From assembly GCA_019054805.1 (NCBI GenBank), contig JAHQIY010000027.1:806001-870000 (forward strand): a stretch of DNA of 64,000 nt, given 5' to 3'. Of the stretch, positions 58,201 to 64,000 are shown in pieces (the stretch's first letter is position 1; every line of letters starts with the position of its first letter). The translations under genes were made by a program, and so were the position numbers. Origin of the DNA: Brachionus manjavacas. Its lineage: Eukaryota > Rotifera > Eurotatoria > Ploima > Brachionidae. The notes under the pieces were generated by a model. The model worked only from the letters and a program-made list of their open reading frames with translations. It made no database searches and had not been told where the DNA came from.

Positions 58201-61200
58201 TTTTAACGTAAAAAAATCTAAATAAATTTTTTTTTTAATTTGATTTAAAATTTTAATAAACCATTTTTTACTATTTTTTACCATTAAATTGATTTCATTT
58301 TACTAATTTTTACGTAAATTTTGGTAATTTTTTTTTATACATTATTTTGAAAATAAATATTGAAACTGATAAATTATTTCAATTTTTGGACATTTCTTTA
58401 TGAAAAAATTTGGTAAATTTCGAACATTTTACGTATATTATCGTAAATTACTAAATCCCGAATTTTTTCATTCCCTACTTTAATCTTAACTGGATATAAA
58501 TTTTTCCTATTTTTAAAAATCATGCAAAAATTTCTAGACCAGTTTATATCAATTCTGTTAAAAATAGACCATTCATTTAAACTTTTTGTTGTAACTTTTA
58601 ATTTTATCAAAGCTGTTTCAAGGTGTTTTTCAGATATACTTATCATCTGCAAACATTTTGATACTTAAATTTTTTAAATAAAAATGATAAATCATTAACA
58701 AAAATACGTGGTCCTAAACAGATCCCTGCGGTACACCTAATTTTAATTTACAGGTTTAGACATTTTACTGCCAATTCTAACTATCTGAGATCTATTTTCA
58801 AAATAGCTTGAAACAAGACCCAAAGAAGAATTATCAAACCATAATGGAAAAATTTTAAAAGTTATAAATTTGTATCAATAACATTGAATGCTTTCCTAAA
58901 GCCATTAAACAAAGAAACAGTTGTTTTATTTAGCTTTATTTATTTCACTAATATACTCATGGATTACTGATTGACAAGAATGTCCATTTCTATAACCATG
59001 CTGCCTTTAAATAAAATCTTATTCGATTCGAAATAATAAGATATCTGTTTTATTTTTAAATAAAGGATTAAAAATGGCAATTTTCTAGTCTTCCGTAATA
59101 TTTTTTATAACTAAACAATTATTAAAGAGCTATTATAATAATGGAACAAAAAATTCGACGATATGTTTAATGTGATGGAAAAAAAACATTCCTAGGTAAA
59201 AGGAGAGAAAATGTGCAGTAATGGTGAATATTCATTATCGCCAAATTTTATTATATATTCTGAAATAACAAAATGTTGGGATTATTTTTTTTTAAAAATA
59301 ATTATTTTTGGTGCGAATAAATAAATTAATTTTGGCATTTTTTAAAAACTATGTTATGAATAGTTATGAATTACGAAGATATAAAGAAAAGACATGTCCT
59401 TGGTTATTTCAATCATTTCAATTCAAAGAGTTTATCTTTAGATATTAAAATTAATATTTAAATTCTAAAAAATTTAATTTCAAAAAATATTTTTTAAAAG
59501 GACTTATTATTTTCGAAAATATGATACAATTTTACACTTGTTTCAAAATGTTAAATTTTCATCATTCTTCTCTATTAGATCACTACTTTTCTTCTTTTTG
59601 AAATTACGGAGACTTTGTATTAATTTAAATCATTTTAATGTAGCATCCTTTACATGTTATGTAGATTTAAAACGTTAATTAAAACAAAAATTTTTTAACC
59701 CATTTTAAAAATCGATTTTTTAATTTGAATTTTTTTATTCCGAACATGCTGCTACGAAAGATCGATCTTTTCTTTTTATTGCTTATTTTAAATTTAATTT
59801 TGAATGTTAGATACAAATACTTTTAAAATAAAAATTTACAAAAAACCTTTTATAAATTCAAATTAAAAATCGATTTTTAAAATGGGTTAAATATTTTTGT
59901 TTTAATTATCTTTTTAAATCAACATAAAGGATGTTACATTAGTTTATTTAGAATTAAAATAAAAAATTTAACTTTCAATTGATTAACAAGGCAAAAATAA
60001 AACAAAATTCAAAAAGAATTACAGAAAATAACAGAAAAAATTACAGAAAGTAAAATGACTGTTTGAAACATTATGGAATTGATTGAAATGGAAAAGATGG
60101 GTGCTAAGTGAATTTTGTTGGATTAAAATTCCAAAAACAGTCAGCAGCTGATGTACAGAAAATGAGAAATATGAGAATTTTTTTTTTAAAAGGTCTTATT
60201 TTTTTTGAAAACTACATAAAATTCCAATTGTGAAATTTTCATCATTAAATCATCATTATTTCAATTTTCATCATAGCATCATTATATCATATAAGATCAT
60301 AAATTTTTTTTATCTTTAAAAAAATATCTGCTAACCATTACTTTAATAAAAATTAAAGCACATTAAACAAATACTTGACAATTAATAAATATTATTTATC
60401 TAAAAATTCTAACTCTACAAATCTTCGACTTTAAAAGCGACAAAAAAATGCTGCAGAACAAGAAAGGGCTATTGGAATAAAATAATAGCAACAGGAAAAT
60501 TAATTATTTTAAAAATTTTAATAAAGATAATTTAAAAAATTTTTTTCTACTTAAACAGTTATTTTTTTATGCTCAAAAAATTACTTTGGATGCACAATAT
60601 CGACTTGTAGCACCAAATCAGCTGGTAGTTCAAACAACTCCGGTTTTTTTCCATCTACCTGCAAAACAAGAGGCAATACTTCGAATTCAGTCCGCTTGCC
60701 CTTCCATCCCAAAGCTTCGCATATCTTTAGCAAGAAAAATTAAAAAATGAGCCCTAAAAAAATTTAATTTTTTACTCTGGTAAAAGCAATTTGTGATTTA
60801 TCCCCGATGGTCTCATTTTCGCTGATTTCATAACCAGCATAGCATATCAATTGACTATTCCAAATTGTCACATCTGGTCTATCTTTAACTCTTTGCCTGA
60901 AAACAGTGATGGCCGATCTGATATTTCCACCATTGGTGGCATATCTTAAATGTTCGCATATCATGTCGAACATCTCTTTGGTAGAAGTGCAGTGTCGACC
61001 ATCGAACAGCTTTATTTTTGACCAGTTAATTCTGCCAATACATCGGGATGCATTTCTCCAGGCAGTTCTACAAGCAAACTCCAATTCTTCAAAGCCTAAA
61101 TCAAAATATCCATTTTTTCTAAAGCCAATCTCCGCATGTTTTAGCCTCTCAGAATGATCAGGCGAATTTTTTCTATTAATAAAATGAAATGAAAAAAAGC

Positions 61201-61642
61201 TCTTAAAAATTTATTCTTACTTATTTATTGACTCGAAATACTGATTTAAAAATTCCGCATTTTCTTCTCTAGCCTCGTTGGGCTCTTTTTGCTGATTGAT
61301 TTTCACAAAGTTATTCTTCAATATTGAACCCTTGCAATGGGTTTTCGTGCAGCCAAGTCCCTAAATGTCACATTAGTTCAATTTCGAAAAAAAAATTAAT
61401 GATTTCTGATCTACCTTAGCGGATTTGTTGTGAAAAGTTTCACTAAAGCTTCTTCCATCACTGAAACTGTTCAAAACGGCAGCTCTAAAAGGACATGATG
61501 GCACCGGGCTGGTCCCCGATGAAACCTTGGCATGTGCACACACAGTCTTTGTACTTTTATTTGGTTTAATTGGGGGCTTTAGAGCAGAGGACGCGGCAAG
61601 ACCGGTCGGACTTTCATTAAGTTTTTTTTTTAAAATGGGCAT
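46210..61642 (-). CDS. NOS: Nitric oxide synthase copy D, diverged paralogue, 14 exons
   Basis: Exons on the minus strand: 61642-61415, 61360-61221, 61172-60776, 60724-60585, 57614-57146, 57094-56900, 56850-56714, 54712-54478, 54429-54200, 52138-51951, 51865-51696, 51647-51355, 51282-51009 and 46443-46210 (stop TAG). They sum to 3330 nt, or 1109 residues. The start ATG at 61642 is chosen over an upstream in-frame TTG. Intron positions and phases equal those of copies B and C, and no frame is broken. Motifs: zinc pair CTKTHC, heme [72 protein letters not shown] and VCG, ending [11 protein letters not shown]. Introns 4, 7, 9 and 13 are 2.0-4.6 kb and hold transposons. Introns 5 (51 nt) and 11 (48 nt) are multiples of three without stops. 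It makes NO from arginine and is likely functional. Confidence 0.92.
46650..48790. repeat. Inverted-repeat-bounded segment in NOS-D intron 13
   Basis: The ends share ATTTTTTATTTCAAAAGTAT and, further in, CCCAAGTAA (46683 and, inverted, about 48697), with ATCGATAA-rich sequence just inside both. This suggests a DNA transposon of about 2 kb. The same outer word occurs near 55285-55312 and 59815. A hAT-type MITE (48287-48607) is inserted within it. No coding part was recognised. Confidence 0.4.
48287..48607. mobile_element. hAT-type MITE, copy 2, with perfect 8-bp target duplication
   Basis: 321 bp. Ends CAGAGTTGTTTTTAAGTCAC and its counterpart (CAGACTTGTTTTTAAGTCAC read inward from the right). 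It is flanked by identical 8-mers ATTTTGAT at 48279-48286 and 48608-48615. The 8-bp duplication and CAG-starting TIR fit the hAT superfamily. The interior is a long fold-back. Confidence 0.85.
49517..49845. repeat. Fold-back MITE-like repeat
   Basis: The two halves are inverted copies over about 150 bp each. The outer ends share GAATTTATA and TTTTGTGAA, and the inner parts share GTGCAAC and TTGATGCAACTTTGAAAG. It forms one long hairpin. Confidence 0.65.
50467..50510 (+). mobile_element. Non-LTR 3' tail with family hairpin (NOS-D intron 13)
   Basis: GAAGGAGCATTTTCTCGGTA followed by CAGATTTACAG and an A-rich tail. The T-rich sequence before it (about 50330-50466) resembles the 3' UTR of the Jockey/I-like copies. 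Confidence 0.6.
52139..54199. other. NOS-D intron 9, 2061 nt
   Basis: No exon or gene recognised inside. 53690-53720 has TTTACGTAAA-type words. The rest is AT-rich with no repeat that could be matched elsewhere in the window. Confidence 0.5.
54828..54910 (+). pseudogene. Tc1/mariner transposase relic in NOS-D intron 7
   Basis: One frame reads [20 protein letters not shown], matching the conserved catalytic block SPDLNPIE.LW of Tc1/mariner transposases. The usual Glu is replaced by Gln, and the rest of the protein is not recognisable. A short decayed remnant. Confidence 0.6.
55649..56455. mobile_element. hAT-type MITE, copy 3, containing nested insertions
   Basis: Left end CAGAGTTGTTTAAAAGTCAC; the right end reads CAGAGTTTTTGATAGTC inward. 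Both ends also share AAGTCCAAGTC. At about 55866-56415 another element with mirrored ends (CACTCAAAA..CC) is inserted, and inside that is a plus-strand non-LTR 3' fragment with the family hairpin (56210-56232). Flanking 8-mers do not match cleanly (TAAAAG is shared with a one-base shift). Confidence 0.55.
56110..56262 (+). mobile_element. Non-LTR 3' end nested in NOS-D intron 7
   Basis: T-rich UTR, then CTGAAGTAGCTCTAGCTCGG and TACAAAAAAC, then an A-rich tail. It is close in layout to 2240-2422. Confidence 0.6.
57870..58440. repeat. Fold-back repeat in NOS-D intron 4
   Basis: Blocks at about 57928-58080 and 58250-58395 are inverted copies (CAATATTTATTTTCAAAAT, TTTACGTAAA). AATTTGGTAAATTTCGAACA occurs as a direct repeat near 57880 and 58408, bracketing the structure. 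It shares TTTACGTAAA words with 42220-42445. Confidence 0.55.
58430..59000 (-). mobile_element. Decayed reverse transcriptase fragment in NOS-D intron 4
   Basis: Minus-strand frames give GVPQGSVLGP (near 58710), KMFADDKYI (FADD, near 58650) and [15 protein letters not shown] followed by DINWSRN. This is the palm-to-thumb order of a non-LTR RT. Upstream parts (KAFNVID) are broken. Confidence 0.65.
59636..59942. repeat. Fold-back MITE-like repeat in NOS-D intron 4
   Basis: Arms of about 90 bp (TAATGTAGCATCCTTTA inward on the left and TAATGTAACATCCTTTA on the right; both contain AACCCATTTTAAAAATCGAT) around a 125-bp centre. Confidence 0.6.
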
Positions 61643-62211
61643 TTTTTTCAAATAATTTTCAAATTTTCTTTTTGGTTTTTATATTAGATAAATAAGTAGG
61701 CCATGAATATGCTTTAAGGGTGATGATATCAGCTGACTATCATTATTTATATTTAAATAACTCGAGTAGAAAAAAATTTTAATAAGCCATTTCAGTACAA
61801 GATAAAGTCCAAGACAAACACACGTAGAAAAATTCCCTGTAGGCTCTCGAGTTTCAATTTATCAAACAGAGATAAAGAAAATCTATTTCCAACGACTGCA
61901 AGTGTTTAAAAATAAGATTTTCATTTTTAGAAAAATATTTATCTAAATTTAAAAAATGGGCTTTTTAGAACGCATTCCGTTCGATGCCTTACCCTCCAAT
62001 TTCAATGATCCATATGAAAATAAAATCGACAATTAAAAAAAAAGTTAAGCATAATTTTTAAAAATTAAATTTCAATTTAAATCACGTGATTTCTAATTTA
62101 AATTTTTTTATGGACATCAAACCAGGTAAAAAAATTGAACCAATTTTTTTTTCAATTCAAATCTCGTTAAGAGAATAAAAAAAATTTAAAAAACGTTTAT
62201 TCTATTTTTTG
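61643..62211. other. Upstream region of NOS copy D
   Basis: AT-rich, about 570 bp between the NOS-D start codon and a MULE-type transposon. No clear promoter word shared with copies B and C. Any control region of NOS-D would have to be here or beyond the transposon. Confidence 0.4.
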
Positions 62212-62220
62212 TTTTTTAAA

Positions 62221-63179
62221 GGGGTATTATTAATCGATCTCTTACATTACTTAAACGATCACTTAATAAAATATATTATTTTATTTTTTTTATTTATAAT
62301 ATTATTTATTCGATTAATTTGATTAATTAACTGTCTCTAATAATAAATATTTATGTATCCTGAGTTTTTTTGTCACTAAATTTACTGAAGATGAGTATGA
62401 TTATGATGAATATAGCTCTTAACTTAATTAATGAACAGTTGAAATTATCTCTTGATTTAATTTAATTATCTCCTGTGAGAGTTTTTTTTATGGATATTTT
62501 TTTTCAAAATTTCAAAAATTCAAAAATTTTTCAAAAATGTCTAACCAACAATTGATACTCAACTCTTTACCAAGACATATGACTAGCTAGTTTGTATGCA
62601 TCTTTTTGGCTTTGCTGCAAATATGAAACTTGTCAAAATACCAATCGAAGCTAAGCAAGTAGTTATTGGACAAAAACCTAGAAGAGGTAGACCGTGTAAG
62701 TCTAAAAAGGCGCTTGAGTATCAATCAGAAGCAGATAAAGAAGAGAGAGTTGTCAGCTCAATCAAAGTTCTAAAGCGAAAGATAACAGAAGTAGAGGAAG
62801 AAATTCCATAAGAAACAATTATACCAACAAAAAAGAACAAAAAAACAATTGATAAGGAAGCTGAAAAAGTAGTGCAAGCATCAACCAGCAGTGATAAAAG
62901 TAAGAAAGTAGAAGCTCCACTAAAGAGAGGTAGAGGTAGACCAAGAAAAAACTTAAAAGAAATTTTTTTATTTGAAATTATTTAAATTTTTTATAATTCT
63001 TTTTTTTTAAATCAATTTAATAAATAAAAATAAGAGATAGTTTAAGTAAAATTAGTTGCTGTTTTATTTAATTTAGGAGACAGATTAATAACTATAAGTT
63101 AAGGGTATTTAGTAAAATAAGAGATAGAAAAATATTAGTGATCGATTAAGTAATTTTAGAGATCGATTAAATACCTCCC
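62221..63179 (+). mobile_element. MULE-type DNA transposon with 9-bp target duplication
   Basis: 959 bp with inverted ends of about 45-50 bp (left: GGGGTATTATTAATCGATCT; right read inward: GGGAGGTATTTAATCGATCT; both continue with ACTTAA.CGATCACT). The flanking 9-mers TTTTTTAAA at 62212-62220 and 63180-63188 are identical. A 9-bp duplication is the mark of Mutator-like elements. It carries a short AT-hook ORF but no catalytic transposase, so it is a defective copy. Confidence 0.75.
62596..62985 (+). pseudogene. AT-hook protein fragment inside the MULE-type element
   Basis: ATG at 62596; one in-frame TAA at 62809-62811, then the same frame continues to the stop at 62983-62985. It has two AT-hook-like cores, RRGRPCKS and RGRGRPRKN, and Lys/Glu-rich linkers. 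GRP-type basic motifs are common in MULE transposases. This is probably the leftover C-terminus of one, with a premature stop. A relative is seen at 41845-41900 (minus strand). Confidence 0.5.
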
Positions 63180-63506
63180 TTTTTTAAATGTCAAAATTTT
63201 TTCATAAAATTTTAAATTTATAAAAACCTTAAAGAAAATTTTAATTAGACACTGCTTGAAAATTCAAAATGAGAAACTTGTTCCTTCTAAAAGAAAGTTC
63301 AATGATTATAAAAATATAGTTCATTTTTTTATTCCAAGTTCATCAGATATTGAATATTTTGGCATACTTACAGAGATTAACTTTATTAGATAAAAATAGA
63401 AAATTCACTAGATATTATATTAAAACTAATAAAAAAAGACAAAAAAATTTATAAAAATACTTTTTTACTAGATAAAGAAATTATTTGATAGGAAAATCAA
63501 AAAAAC

Positions 63507-63907
63507 CGCATAAAATAAATCAGTACTTAATTTTTTCTTCTTTTATTGAGCGATTCAAGAACATGTTCAGCATCAATTTGAATAATCTTTTAGGGCATCC
63601 TTTTAAGCAGAAATAGAATCTTTTTTCGCTTTCCTCTTGAGTTTTTCGTGTATCTCTTCTTGTCCATTTTAGAGAATCTAGTTGAGTAAAGTATTCGGTT
63701 GCTTCATTTAATTGCAGGCCTTCAAACGATAGTCTCTATTTTTTCCGCGACTATTCTTGACATTCTGTTCAGGATTCTGTTCAGTGAATTCAGAAGGTAT
63801 AAGGCGAGTTTTTCTACTTCGTGTGTTTCGGTATCAGTGTTTTCACTGCTAGGTTCGGCGTTCTCGGAACTACTCGTATTCGAAGATTCAGTGTCTGGAT
63901 ATATCAT
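63507..63907 (-). pseudogene. Transposase-like N-terminal fragment
   Basis: ATG at 63907 opens an acidic, Ser-rich segment (ESSNTSSSENAEPSSEN) to about 63750. Then a frameshift leads into EATEYFTQLDSLKWTRRD and FYFCLKGCPKR, ending at a stop near 63522. The CxxxC block after an aromatic stretch is reminiscent of N-terminal zinc domains of MULE transposases. The match is weak and it could also be part of an unrelated gene cut by the window end. Confidence 0.3.
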
Positions 63908-64000
63908 TTTTCAATTGATTTAGTAAAGTAAAGCTAAAAGAACTTGAAGAGGATTGATAACCTTTTGATTGAGTTTAATAAATTAATTTGTTAATTATAA

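Noticed and set aside
61643-61651. Upstream start (MKKMPIL) for NOS copy D
   Set aside because: The first codon at 61651 is TTG, not ATG. The first ATG in frame is at 61642.
1-64000. tRNA, rRNA, CRISPR arrays or bacterial operons
   Set aside because: No cloverleaf, rRNA or regularly spaced repeat array was recognised, and the spliceosomal introns and LINE elements show that this is eukaryotic DNA.

Overview
This is a very AT-rich stretch of animal nuclear DNA, probably from an invertebrate. Genes are split by many spliceosomal introns (mostly about 40-200 nt, GT..AG), the only cellular genes are metazoan-type nitric oxide synthases (NOS), and the rest is packed with non-LTR retrotransposons and DNA transposons. 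The composition, short introns and element types would fit a rotifer-like genome, but the species cannot be fixed from the sequence alone.

Layout. 1-3.45 kb: decayed retrotransposon pieces. 3.46-6.61 kb (+): NOS copy A, lacking exons 1-4. 6.6-13.9 kb: spacer with a young CR1/L2-like retrotransposon (6975-10453) bracketed by identical 364-bp direct repeats, then an older relative carrying a pogo/Tigger-like DNA transposon. 13.87-18.61 kb (-): NOS copy B, 14 exons, one frameshift. 18.6-29.0 kb: intergenic, with a Jockey/I-like element (22.8-26.4 kb), other retroelement pieces and a poly(A)-tailed retroposon. 29.02-35.59 kb (-): NOS copy C, 14 exons, all in frame. 35.6-46.2 kb: repeat-rich, with hAT-type MITEs, a 3.6-kb inverted-repeat-bounded MULE-like relic and a retrotransposon fragment. 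46.21-61.64 kb (-): NOS copy D, 14 in-frame exons with the same intron positions, a diverged sequence and four introns of 2-4.6 kb filled with transposons. 61.6-64 kb: D's upstream region, a MULE-type transposon with a 9-bp target duplication, and another transposase-like fragment.

All four NOS copies share exon boundaries and phases. A and B form an inverted duplication of about 3.5 kb. B and C are tandem near-copies that differ mainly in exon 1, their upstream region and a few introns. D is the diverged paralogue. The predicted proteins have the full NOS arrangement (zinc Cys pair, heme Cys, arginine-binding Glu, calmodulin-binding helix, FMN, FAD and NADPH modules). They have only a very short loop where the FMN-domain autoinhibitory insert would be, and they end just after the conserved RYHED motif, so they lack the C-terminal regulatory tail.

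Most of the rest is layered transposon history: a conserved 3' hairpin shared by at least eight retroelement ends, a hAT MITE family with 8-bp target duplications, nested insertions, and a retroposon whose empty site survives beside NOS copy C.
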